Source of the DNA: CAVVIH01 sp963748295
GTDB taxonomy: Bacteria > Acidobacteriota > Vicinamibacteria > Vicinamibacterales > 2-12-FULL-66-21
NCBI GenBank assembly: GCA_963748295.1
Contig: CAVVIH010000006.1
Coordinates: 1,054,001 to 1,118,000 of the forward strand
DNA: 64,000 nucleotides
Direction: 5' to 3'
Part shown: positions 27,230 through 35,518 of the stretch, in pieces
Layout of the letters: each line of letters starts with the position of its first letter
Numbering within the stretch: the stretch's first letter is position 1
The notes under the pieces: model-generated
Databases searched by the model: none
Told to the model about the DNA's origin: nothing
The model's input: only the letters and a program-made list of their open reading frames with translations
Translations under genes and position numbers: made by a program

Positions 27230-27970
27230 CTAGCTGGAGAACACCCGCAGCAGCTTGCGCACCGGATCGTAGAACCGATCGACGACGCGCTCCTTGAGCG
27301 GAATGATGGCGTTCTCGGTGATGGTGATGTGCTCCGGGCAGACCTTCGTGCAACACCGCGTGATGTTGCAGAAGCCGACGCCGTGCTTCTGTTTCAGGTC
27401 CTCGAGCCGGTCCTCCGCGTCGATCGGATTCATCTCGAGTGCGGCGGCATAGACCAGGAAGCGCGGCCCGATGAACTGATCGTGCAGCTTGTGATCTCGC
27501 AGGATGTGGCAGACGTCCTGGCAGAGATAGCACTCGATGCACTTGCGGAATTCCTGCACGCGATCCACGTCCGCCTGGAAGACGCGCCAGGTGCCGTCCG
27601 GTGCGTCCGGCTTGCGCGCCTTGAACGGCTTGATCGACTTCTTGACCTGGTAGTTCCACGACACGTCGGTGACGAGATCGCGAACGAGCGGAAACGCCTT
27701 CATCGGCTCGATCGTCACGGGCTCCGACATCGGCAGCTCGTTGAGCCGCGTCATGCACATCAATCGCGGGTTGCCGTTGACTTCCGCCGAGCACGAGCCG
27801 CACTTGCCCGCCTTGCAGTTCCATCGTACTGCGAGATCGGACGCCTGGGTCGCCTGGATGCGGTGCACCGCGTCCAGCACGACCATGCCGGGCACGACCT
27901 CCGTCGTGTAGTCGCGGAACTGCCCGCTGGTCCGATCGCCGCGCCAGATCCTGAACGTTGCCTGCGCCAT
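27230..27970 (-). CDS. sdhB: Succinate dehydrogenase/fumarate reductase iron-sulfur subunit
   Basis: 246 residues. The N-terminal 2Fe-2S domain has CKAGKCGSC and, twelve residues on, the fourth Cys in PRLMC. The C-terminal part holds the 4Fe-4S and 3Fe-4S ligands CIECYLCQDVCH and CCTKVCPEHI. It passes electrons from SdhA to the quinone side. The gene is 13 bases after sdhA and belongs to an sdhCAB operon. The length is typical of the non-classical (B-type, five-helix anchor) group. Confidence 0.95.
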   Translation of the reverse strand: MAQATFRIWRGDRTSGQFRDYTTEVVPGMVVLDAVHRIQATQASDLAVRWNCKAGKCGSCSAEVNGNPRLMCMTRLNELPMSEPVTIEPMKAFPLVRDLVTDVSWNYQVKKSIKPFKARKPDAPDGTWRVFQADVDRVQEFRKCIECYLCQDVCHILRDHKLHDQFIGPRFLVYAAALEMNPIDAEDRLEDLKQKHGVGFCNITRCCTKVCPEHITITENAIIPLKERVVDRFYDPVRKLLRVFSS

Positions 27971-27983
27971 CTCGGTGCTCCGC

Positions 27984-29792
27984 CTATTTGTTTTCTTCGA
28001 TGACCTGCTTCAGCTCGGGCGGCATTTCCGGGAGCGGCACGCGCCGTACTTCCATCGAGCCCTCCGCCGCCTGACGCACGACGATATTGATCTTCCCGAA
28101 CTCCTGCGACTTGTCCGGATAATCCTCGCGGAAGTGTCCGCCTCTGCTTTCCTTCCGCTCGATCGCGCATTTCGTCACCGCCTCTGAGACGGTCATCAGG
28201 TTCGGAAGATCGAGCGCGGTGTGCCAGCCGGGGTTGTACTCCCGGTTGCCCTGCACGCCGGCATGCGCGGATCGCGCCTTCAGCTTTTCGAGATGGCCGA
28301 GCGCTTCGACCATCTCGCCCTCGTTCCGGACGATGCCGACGAGGCGCTGCATCATGTCCTGCAGCTCGTGTTGAATGCCGTACGGGCTCTCGCCGGCGCC
28401 GCGCTCGAATGGCTCGAGCGCCTGCTTCGCTCCGCGCTCCACCTGCCCGTCGTCAAGCTTGCCGCGCCCGTTGTCGCGGGCGAAGCGCGCCGCGTACTCG
28501 CCGGCGCGCTTGCCGAAGACGAGCAGGTCCGAGAGCGAGTTGCCGCCGAGCCGGTTGGCGCCGTTGATCCCGGCGGCGCACTCGCCGGCGGCGAACAGGC
28601 CGGGGATCGTCGACATCTGCGAATCGGAATCCACTCGCACCCCGCCCATCACGTAGTGCGTCGTCGGTCCGATCTCCATCGGCTCCTTCGTGATGTCGAT
28701 GTCGGCGAGCTGCTTGAACTGGTGATACATGCTCGGCAGCTTCCGCTTGATGTGATCGGCCGCGTTCGGGAGCCGCTTGTGGATCCACGCGATGTCGAGG
28801 AACACGCCGCCGTGCGGGCTGCCTCTGCCCTCTTTCACCTCGCGGACGATGCAGCGGGCGACGTGGTCGCGGGTGAGCAGCTCGGGCGGACGGCGGGCCG
28901 TCTTGTCACCCTGGGTGTAGCGCCAGCCCTCTTCTTCGTTGTCGGCGGTCTGCGTGCGATACGCCTCGGGGATGTCGTCGAACATGAAGCGGCGGCCCTG
29001 GCTGTTCAGCAGAATGCCGCCCTCTCCTCGAACGCCTTCGGTGACGAGGATCCCCTGCACGCTCGGCGGCCAGATCATGCCGGTCGGGTGGAACTGGACG
29101 AACTCCATGTCGATCAGTTCCGCGCCCGCGCGATACGCCAGCGAATGGCCGTCACCGGTGTATTCCCAGCTGTTGCTCGTAATCTGGTAGGCGCGGCCGA
29201 TGCCGCCGGTGGCGAGCACGATCGCGCCGGCGCGAAACACCTTGAACCGCCCGCGCTCGCGCTCGTAGCCCAGGACACCCGCGGCGCGGCCGCCGTCCTG
29301 CAGGATCGTCACGACCGTGAATTCCATGTGGACGTCGATCCCGCGGTGGACGCCGTGATCCTGAAGCGTGCGGATCATCTCGAGGCCGGTGCGATCGCCG
29401 ACGTGCGCGAGCCGCGGGTAGCGATGGCCGCCGAAGTTGCGCTGGAGGATCCGGCCGTCCGGCGTGCGATCGAAGACCGCACCCCAGGCCTCGAGCTCGC
29501 GGACGCGATCCGGCGCCTCCTTCGCGTGCAGCTCGGCCATGCGCCAGTTGTTGACGTATTGGCCGCCGCGCATCGTGTCGGCGAAGTGCACTTTCCAGCT
29601 GTCGCGGTCGTCGACGTTGGCGAGCGCCGCGGCAATGCCGCCTTCCGCCATCACCGTATGCGCCTTGCCGAGCAGCGACTTGCACAGCAGCGCGACCTTG
29701 ACGCCGCCGGCGGATGCCTCGATCGCCGCGCGCAATCCCGCTCCGCCCGCGCCGACAACCAGTACGTCGTAATCGTGTGTCTCGAAGTCCAT
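27984..29792 (-). CDS. sdhA: Succinate dehydrogenase/fumarate reductase flavoprotein subunit
   Basis: 602 residues. FAD dinucleotide-binding motif VLVVGAGGAGLRAAIEAS at residues 10-27. The covalent flavin His lies in GKAHTVMAEGGIAAAL. The active-site region has LGGNSLSDLLVFGKRAGEYA near residue 400, and C-terminal HFREDYPDKSQEF is the usual SdhA/FrdA end region. It oxidises succinate or reduces fumarate at the membrane surface. Upstream, the whole gap to sdhC is filled by a heptad array. Confidence 0.96.
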   Translation of the reverse strand: MDFETHDYDVLVVGAGGAGLRAAIEASAGGVKVALLCKSLLGKAHTVMAEGGIAAALANVDDRDSWKVHFADTMRGGQYVNNWRMAELHAKEAPDRVRELEAWGAVFDRTPDGRILQRNFGGHRYPRLAHVGDRTGLEMIRTLQDHGVHRGIDVHMEFTVVTILQDGGRAAGVLGYERERGRFKVFRAGAIVLATGGIGRAYQITSNSWEYTGDGHSLAYRAGAELIDMEFVQFHPTGMIWPPSVQGILVTEGVRGEGGILLNSQGRRFMFDDIPEAYRTQTADNEEEGWRYTQGDKTARRPPELLTRDHVARCIVREVKEGRGSPHGGVFLDIAWIHKRLPNAADHIKRKLPSMYHQFKQLADIDITKEPMEIGPTTHYVMGGVRVDSDSQMSTIPGLFAAGECAAGINGANRLGGNSLSDLLVFGKRAGEYAARFARDNGRGKLDDGQVERGAKQALEPFERGAGESPYGIQHELQDMMQRLVGIVRNEGEMVEALGHLEKLKARSAHAGVQGNREYNPGWHTALDLPNLMTVSEAVTKCAIERKESRGGHFREDYPDKSQEFGKINIVVRQAAEGSMEVRRVPLPEMPPELKQVIEENK

Positions 29793-29805
29793 CGGATAGA
29801 AAAAA

Positions 29806-29896
29806 TGTCAGCTGTCAGCTATCAGCCGTTAGCTATCAGCTACAGAGAAATCCCATCAGCTGAGGGCTGTGAGCTGATAGCTGATAGCTGACAGCT
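29806..29896. repeat. Heptanucleotide array, GTCAGCT/ATCAGCC word, with inverted half, inside the sdh operon
   Basis: TGTCAGCTGTCAGCTATCAG and related units (29806-29843), a short spacer (GAGAAATCCC), then the complementary form (GAGCTGATAGCTGATAGCTG, to 29896). It fills the complete gap between sdhC stop (29899) and sdhA start (29792). Folding of the two halves would put a hairpin in the sdhC-sdhA mRNA, which could set the subunit ratio. Confidence 0.85.
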
Positions 29897-29898
29897 CC

Positions 29899-30702
29899 TC
29901 AGATAATCCTCAGGTCCGCTATGACGCCAATCGAACAGAGCCGCACGTAGAGATCCGCGAGCGCGACGGAAAACAGGCTGCACCAGGCAAACACGCTGTG
30001 GCGGAGGTTGAGCGCGCTGGCGCAGGCGTAGCTGCTCGCGCAAAGAGACGACTTCGAGATCTCGTCGCGGCCGCCGCCGACGAGATGGCGCAGCGAGTGG
30101 CAGCCGAACGTGTAGCCGGCCAGCAGCACGACGTTGACCGCGAGCACGAGGGTGCCGACGCCGATGCCGAAGCGTACGTTGCCCGTCGCGGGATCGCCGA
30201 ACCACATCGCCAGCCAGACGTCGTAGGTCAGGAAGACGATGAAGAGCAGCGCCAGATAGAGGAAGTAGCGGTGGATGTTCTGGACGATCAGCGGGAAGGA
30301 GTTCTCCCCGAGGTAGCGCTTGCGCGGCTCGCCGACGGTGCAGGAGGGTGGATCCGCCCAGAATGCCTTGTAGTAGGCCCCGCGGTAGTAATAACAGGTG
30401 ACCCGGAACCCGCCCGGCGCCCACAGGATCAGCAGCGCCGCCGAGAACGGAATCGCGGCAGGCCACCATCCCGGCTGCGGACCGAACCACGCATGATGGC
30501 TGTCGCCGAACAGCAGCGGCGAGTAGAACGGCGACAGGTACGGACCGAACTCGTAATGGGCGTTCTGAAACGCCGCCCACGTCGCGTAAACGATGAAGGC
30601 CGAGAAACAGATGAAGGTGACGAGCGGCTGCACCCACCAGGCGTCCCGGCGGGTCGTCTGTCCGAAGCGACGTTCTTCCAGGGTCCACGCGGCCTGAGGC
30701 AT
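29899..30702 (-). CDS. sdhC: Succinate dehydrogenase membrane anchor (cytochrome b-like) subunit
   Basis: 267 residues with five hydrophobic helices (VTFICFSAFIVYATWAAF, WPAAIPFSAALLILWAPG, YFLYLALLFIVFLTYDVWLA, GTLVLAVNVVLLAGYTFG, WCSLFSVALADLYVRLC). Histidines near the helices (NIHRYFLYL, GCHSLRHLVGG, LRHSVFAW) are candidate haem ligands. It resembles the five-helix anchor of Acidobacteria/Actinobacteria-type SdhC proteins. It binds quinone and attaches SdhAB to the inner membrane. First gene of the operon; another heptad array lies just upstream. Confidence 0.85.
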   Translation of the reverse strand: MPQAAWTLEERRFGQTTRRDAWWVQPLVTFICFSAFIVYATWAAFQNAHYEFGPYLSPFYSPLLFGDSHHAWFGPQPGWWPAAIPFSAALLILWAPGGFRVTCYYYRGAYYKAFWADPPSCTVGEPRKRYLGENSFPLIVQNIHRYFLYLALLFIVFLTYDVWLAMWFGDPATGNVRFGIGVGTLVLAVNVVLLAGYTFGCHSLRHLVGGGRDEISKSSLCASSYACASALNLRHSVFAWCSLFSVALADLYVRLCSIGVIADLRII

Positions 30703-30720
30703 TCAATGCTCCGGTTGTTT

Positions 30721-30758
30721 GTAGCTATCAGCTGTCAGCTATCAGCTGTCAGCTGTCG
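30721..30758. repeat. Heptanucleotide array, ATCAGCT/GTCAGCT word, upstream of sdhC
   Basis: Five units (TAGCT, ATCAGCT, GTCAGCT, ATCAGCT, GTCAGCT) starting 18 bases upstream of the sdhC ATG. It is the same word as the arrays at 11807 and 29806, in one orientation only. Confidence 0.8.
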
Positions 30759-30826
30759 TTTCCGTCAAAACCATAATTGCCAGCGCGCAGGATTGCAAGT
30801 GCGGCTACCAATTTTTCGGAGCTTTC

Positions 30827-31182
30827 GAGTTCACGGTGTTCGAGAAAGAGGAGGTTGACGGAGATACGGAGATCTCAACACGGAGACACGGAGACGCGGA
30901 GACGCACGGAGGTGGCCTGTGGCCCGCCCGCCTTCGGCGGGCCGGACGAACGAGGCCAAGACTCGAAATGCAAGTGGCCGTCGCGATCAAGCGGGCACTT
31001 GTAATTCGGAGCCGTTGACCTCGATTCGTGCCGCGCGCAGCGCGGCGCCACAGGCCACTCATGTCACGCCGCCTTGAAGTTGCCTTAAAGTTCCTCTCCG
31101 TGCGTCCTCCGCGCCTCCGTGCCTCCGTGTTGAAAATTCCGTGGCCTCCATCCAACTCCTCCCCCTCTAACACCGCGATCTC
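30827..31182. repeat. Structured palindromic element, copy A (long stem with central cloverleaf)
   Basis: About 356 bp whose two ends are imperfect reverse complements: GAGTTCACGGTGTTCGAG at the left end pairs with CTCTAACACCGCGATCTC at the right end. Next inwards, CACGGAGACACGGAGACGCG pairs with CGCGCCTCCGTGCCTCCGTG. In the centre a perfect 12-bp stem, GTGGCCTGTGGC (30912-30923) with GCCACAGGCCAC (31047-31058), encloses three hairpins. These are GCCCGCC-TTC-GGCGGGC (30926-30942), a long variable hairpin (about 30950-31022) ending in CAAGTG/CACTTG, and GCCGCGC-GCA-GCGCGGC (31030-31046). No protein-coding frame is evident. Copy B is at 47082-47380. Together with the adjoining array it makes up the 558-base gap before 31261. 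Confidence 0.8.
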
Positions 31183-31260
31183 TCGACCCCTTTCAACCCG
31201 GCATGATCGCTCTGGTACACCCCATCACGTGGCGGAGCGATCTGCGATAGCATCCGTCCA

Positions 31261-32383
31261 ATGGCAAAGGCCCGGAAACCCCTGGGAGTCGGCCTGGTTG
31301 GAATAGGGTGGGTCGCGGTTCAACATCTGACGGCCTTCCTCGCGAACCCCGATGCGCGGGTTGTGTATCTGTGCAGCCGCGACGAGAAACGGGCACGAGA
31401 GCGGCTGCGGAGAGCCGGTGTACACGCCCCCGATGCGCGTTTCACGACGCGCTACGCGGACCTTCTGGAGTCGCCGGACGTCGACGTCATCTCGATCTCG
31501 ACGCCCAACCATCTTCACGCCGACGAAGCGGTCGCGGCGGCGCGGGCGGGCAAGCACATGCTGCTCGAGAAACCGACCGGCCTCGATCTCCCGGAACTGC
31601 GCCGGATCCGTGACGCGGTGCGCCGCGCGCAAGGTGCGGACGATCGTCTCGTTCGAGCTGCACTACAACCCGTACCTGCGCTTCGCCAGGTGGCTGCGCG
31701 AGGCCGGCGTGCTCGGATCGCTCCGGTTCGTGCGGTTTCAGTATCTTTCGCGCGTCACCGACTGGTATTCGGGATGGAACTGGGCCCGCACGAAGAAGAG
31801 CGGCCGCAGCCATCTGCTCGCGGCAGGGTGCCACGCCGTCGACGCCATGCGCTGGTGCAGCGGGCTGGAGCCGGTCGAGGTTTCCGCGTACCATACGCGG
31901 TTCACGGCCGGCTACGAGTATCCGACATCGATCGTCGCGAACCTGAAACTTGGCCGCTCCGCGCGTTCGCCGGTGCTCGGGCAGCTCGTCAGCTCGACCG
32001 ATTTCCAGATGCCGTACGCGTTCGGCGTCGAGATGATGGGCGACCGCGCGACGCTGCGCGATGACATGATCCTCTGGAACGACGCGGCGGTGGACCTGCC
32101 GTCGCTTCAGCAGTCGTGCCCGATACCGGGAATCACGCTGCTCGAAGACCGCACGCCCACTGGAGCGCCGGCAATCCGGGTGCACGCCGACATGCCGGGG
32201 AGCGCCGACGTCAGGCACCATCCGTTTCAGGGCGAGATCGACGAGCTGGTGGCGTGCATCCTCGAAGGGCGCGAGACCCACCTGAACGTGCACGACGCGC
32301 AGAAGACGATGGAGATTTGCATCGCCGCGGATCGATCGGCAGCGCGAGGCGGCCGGGCGGTGCGGGTGCCGCTGATCAAGTGA
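31261..32383 (+). pseudogene. Gfo/Idh/MocA-family oxidoreductase, one frameshift
   Basis: The N-terminal NAD(P)-binding domain begins MAKARKPLGVGLVGIGWVAV and runs through SISTPNHLHADEA and HMLLEKPTGLDL (the EKP motif). At about 31630 the frame shifts by one base. The C-terminal substrate domain continues as VRTIVSFELHYNPYLRFARW to an end at VRVPLIK (32383). Restored length about 373 residues, normal for the family. No signal peptide: predicted cytoplasmic sugar or cyclitol dehydrogenase. First of three frame-damaged genes in a row. Confidence 0.8.
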
Positions 32384-32420
32384 ACCCGGCGGCGGCGTTC
32401 GACCACAGACGAGGTCACGT

Positions 32421-33319
32421 ATGAGAGAGATAACGCGTCGAGAATTGTTGCAAACGGCCGCGGCGGCAGTGTGCGCTCCCGACAGTGACTCAGGCGTTTC
32501 AATCGAACCTGTTCAAAATCTCCCTCGCGCAATGGTCGCTGCATCGCACGCTGCAAGCCGGCAAGCTCGATAATCTCGATTTCGCCAAAGTCACTCGTCA
32601 GGACTACGGGATCGAGGCGGTCGAGTACGTCAACCAGTTCTTCAAGGACCGTGCGACCGACGCCGCCTATCTGGCCGAGATGAACAAGCGCGCGAAGGAT
32701 CACGGCATCTACCAGCACCTCATCATGTGCGACGGCGAAGGCCGGCTGGGCGATCCCGATACGGCAAAGCGCGGCACAGGCGGTGAACAATCACAAGAAG
32801 TGGCTCGATGCGGCGAAGACGCTCGGCTGCGTCTCGATCAGGGTCAACGCCGCCAGCGACGGCACGTTCGAGGAACAGCAGAAGCTGGCGGCTGACGGCC
32901 TGCGGCAACTGTGCGAGCTTGGCGACGCGGTCGGCATCAACGTGATCGTCGAGAACCACGGCGGCCTCTCGTCCAACGGCCAGTGGCTCGCCGGCGTGAT
33001 GAAGATGGTCAATCACAAGCGCTGCGGCACGCTTCCGGATTTCGGCAACTTCTACGAATACGACCGCTACCAGGGCGTCGCCGACCTCATGCCGTTCGCG
33101 AAGGCGGTCAGCGCGAAGTCGCATGACTTCGACGCCGAAGGCAACGAAAGCCAGAAGGACTATCGCCGCCTCATGAAGACGGTCATCGACGCCGGGTTTC
33201 GCTCGTGGGTCGGCATCGAGTACGAGGGAGAGCGGCTGCCCGAGCCCGAGGGCATCCTCGCGACGAAGAAGCTGCTCGAAAGAGTGCGCGACGAAATGAG
33301 TCGCAAAGGGGTGAAGTGA
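32421..33319 (+). pseudogene. Tat-exported sugar phosphate isomerase/epimerase-like TIM-barrel protein, two frameshifts
   Basis: The frame starts MREITRRELLQTAAAAVCAP at 32421, a twin-arginine signal peptide. A shift near 32480 leads to TQAFQSNLFKISLAQWSLHR, and a second near 32775 leads to AVNNHKKWLDAAKTLGCVSI. The rest is a xylose-isomerase-like TIM barrel (hydroxypyruvate isomerase/IolE type) with metal-ligand candidates in VENHGGLSSN, LPDFGNFYEYD and WVGIEYEGERL. It ends at 33319, where its TGA overlaps the next ATG by one base. Such proteins commonly accompany Gfo/Idh oxidoreductases in sugar degradation clusters. Confidence 0.8.
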
Positions 33320-34658
33320 TGGCCCTTCGACGCTCAGGGCAGGCCAGCCGTCGTGACTTTCTGCGCAGAACCGCCGGCGTCGCGGCCGCCGCAACCGTCG
33401 CGCCGGCCTTTGCCGCGGCCGAGGAGTGGCTGGACGATGGCGGACCGGTGGCGCAGGCGGGAAACGGGCTGCGCTCGGCGCCGACGAGCCGGTGCGCATC
33501 GGCGTCATCGGCACCGGCGGCATGGGAACCGCGCACGCGGAGGCGCTGACGCGCCTGAACACCGAAGGCCGCACGGAAGTACGCGTCGACGCGCTCTGCG
33601 ACGTCTGCGGGCCGCGGCTCGAAGCGGCGAAGAAAAAGGTCGACGCGGCGCAGGGCAGCGACACGCCCACCTACGGCGACCACCTCGAGCTGCTGAAGCG
33701 GCCGGATCTGCACGGCGTGCTCATCGCGTCGCCCGAGCACTGGCATGCGCAGATGGCGGAGGACGCGATCGAGGCGGGCAAGGACGTCTACCTCGAGAAG
33801 CCGATGACGCTGCAACCTGAAGGACGCGCTGCGGCTGCAGAAAGTCGTCCGCGACAACCCCGACGCCATTGCTCATCGTCGGCACGCAGTTCGTCATGAC
33901 GCCGCAGTACTATCGAGGCGGCACGTGATCTGATCGCCAAGGGAGCGATCGGCAAGCCGCGTCTGGAGCCAGACGAGCTATTGCCGGAACTCGAAGGACG
34001 GCGAGTGGCTCTACTACGAGATCGATCCGGCGTGGAAGCCCGGCGTGAACGCTCGACTGGAAGCGGTGGTGCGGTCCGCTCGGCAAGGCTGACTGGAGCC
34101 CGGAGGTCTTTGCGCGCTGGCGGCGCTACCGGAAGTACTCCACCGGCATCATCGGCGATCTGCTGGTGCACCACATGGCGCCGACGATCCTGGCGCTCGA
34201 TGTCGGCTGGCCGGTTCGCGTCAGCGCGACCGGCGGCCATTACATCGACAAGAAGATGGAGAACCACGATCAGGTGAACCTGAACGGTTGAATTCGAGCA
34301 CGAGCACACGATGATCGTCGCCGGCTCGACCTGCAACGAGCTCGGCATCGAGCGCGTCATTCGCGGCCACAAGGGCAATCTCTTCGTCGGCGGCAGGAAC
34401 GCGATGCTGCGTCCCGAACGCATCTACGCCGACGAGATCGACGAACGCGAGATTGCCGCGCCGCCCGGGGCCGGCGCCAACGATCAGGACGAGCTGCGCG
34501 TCAGCTGGATCGAAGCGATTCGAAGCCGTCAGAAACATCCGAGCGACGTCGAGCTGGGAACGAAGGTGATGGTGATCGTGGATCTGGCCACGCGTTCGCT
34601 CTGGCAGGGATCGGCGTTCGAGTACGACCCGGTGAAGCGCAAGGTCAGCAAGGCGTGA
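33319..34658 (+). pseudogene. Tat-exported Gfo/Idh/MocA-family oxidoreductase with about seven frameshifts
   Basis: Begins MALRRSGQASRRDFLRRTAG, a twin-arginine signal. The coding frame must be changed at roughly 33470, 33813, 33868, 33913, 33960, 34050 and 34286 to keep the family sequence. Recognisable pieces in order are PVRIGVIGTGGMGTAHAEAL, IASPEHWHAQMAEDAI, VYLEKPMTL, LKDALRLQKVVRDNPDA, LIVGTQFVMTPQYY, RDLIAKGAIGKP, WSQTSYCRNSKDGEWLYYEI, LDWKRWCGPLG, GDLLVHHMAPTILALDVG and FEHEHTMIVAGSTCNELGIE. All conserved blocks are present, so it was a complete protein of about 440 residues recently, or still is one and the sequence is wrong. Seven indels in 1.3 kb is far above the rest of the window. 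Confidence 0.75.
33323..33344. repeat. Short copy (22 bp) of the palindrome-like cassette, in a Tat signal peptide
   Basis: CCCTTCGACGCTCAGGGCAG followed by GC. It equals the ends of the 33-bp cassette at 34723-34755 with the central 11 bases missing. It codes for LRRSGQA in the n-region of the signal peptide. Confidence 0.6.
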
Positions 34659-35518
34659 ACCCCGAACCGCTGCGGCTGGCGTGCGACGCCATGGGCACAC
34701 GCTTCGAGCTGGTGCTCTTGGTCCCTTCGACTCGCTCCGCTCGCTCAGGGCAGGCCCGTGAACTTCTGGCCGCCGGCGAAGCGGCGCTCGAGGAGATCGG
34801 GCGCTGGCACCAGCTCCTGAACCGGTTCGCGCCCGACAGCCTGGTCTCGCACATCAATCGCACCGCCGCGTTCCGGCCTGTCAGGCTCGAGCGCGACACC
34901 TTCGCGCTGTTCAGGACAGCTCTCGAGGTCTGGCGCGCATCGCAGGGCGCATTCGACATCACCGTCGCTCCGCTCATGGCCGACAACGGCTTCGCCGACT
35001 CCAGTGTGCCGGCGCGCGGCGGGCGGATCGGGTCCGACGCGCTCGTCCTCGACGAGCGTGACTGGACGATCCGCTTCAAAGAGGCTGGAACGTCGCTCGA
35101 CCTCGGCGGCATCGCCAAGGGACACGCGCTCGATTGCGCGAACGCGATACTGCGCGACGGCGGCGTCACCTCGGCCCTGCTGCACGGCGGCACCAGCAGC
35201 GTCATCGCGATCGGCACGCCGCCGGACGACTCCGGGTGGCGCGTGGCGATCGGCTCCGCGGTCGACGCGCCGGTCGTCATGATCAGGGACGAGGCGCTCT
35301 CCGTTTCCGATGCAGCCAGTCAGACCTCCCTCACCGGCCGCCATCACATCGTCGACCCGTTGCTGCAGCTACCGGCGCAGGACCGAGGCGCGGTGGCAGT
35401 GACCGGAGCATCGGCCGCGGTGGCCGAGGCCTGGTCGACGGCGCTCGTGGTCCTCGGTCGTGTGCCGCTTGCGTTTCCGGCCGGTTATCAATGCGTCGGC
35501 CACCTGGTATCCGCATGA
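34655..35518 (+). CDS. apbE: FAD:protein FMN transferase (ApbE family)
   Basis: 287 residues from a GTG (34655) overlapping the preceding stop (GTGA). ApbE motifs are CDAMGTRFELVLLVP, ASQGAFDITVAPLM, SLDLGGIAKGHALD (Mg/FAD site) and ALLHGGTSSVIAIG, with SLTGRHHIVDPL near the C-terminus. It attaches FMN covalently to Thr/Ser of periplasmic target flavoproteins such as NQR/RNF-type or electron-transfer proteins; none is encoded nearby. No signal peptide or lipobox is visible, so it may be cytosolic. A 33-bp cassette inserts VPSTRSARSGQA after the first beta-strand, still in frame. Confidence 0.88.
   Translation: MNPEPLRLACDAMGTRFELVLLVPSTRSARSGQARELLAAGEAALEEIGRWHQLLNRFAPDSLVSHINRTAAFRPVRLERDTFALFRTALEVWRASQGAFDITVAPLMADNGFADSSVPARGGRIGSDALVLDERDWTIRFKEAGTSLDLGGIAKGHALDCANAILRDGGVTSALLHGGTSSVIAIGTPPDDSGWRVAIGSAVDAPVVMIRDEALSVSDAASQTSLTGRHHIVDPLLQLPAQDRGAVAVTGASAAVAEAWSTALVVLGRVPLAFPAGYQCVGHLVSA
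34723..34755. repeat. 33-bp palindrome-like cassette inside apbE
   Basis: CCCTTCGACTCGCTCCGCTC followed by GCTCAGGGCAGGC. It nearly equals the cassette at 6669-6701. It lies in frame, adding about eleven residues (PSTRSARSGQA), at a loop position where ApbE proteins normally have a short turn. Confidence 0.75.

Noticed and set aside
30827..31182. Insertion sequence or integron attC site
   Set aside because: No transposase or integrase frame is present, no target-site duplication is apparent, and the fold does not show the attC R-box consensus.
31261..34658. Programmed frameshifting in the Gfo/Idh and isomerase genes
   Set aside because: Ten shifts in both directions without slippery heptamers or conserved positions are better explained by indel errors or decay.
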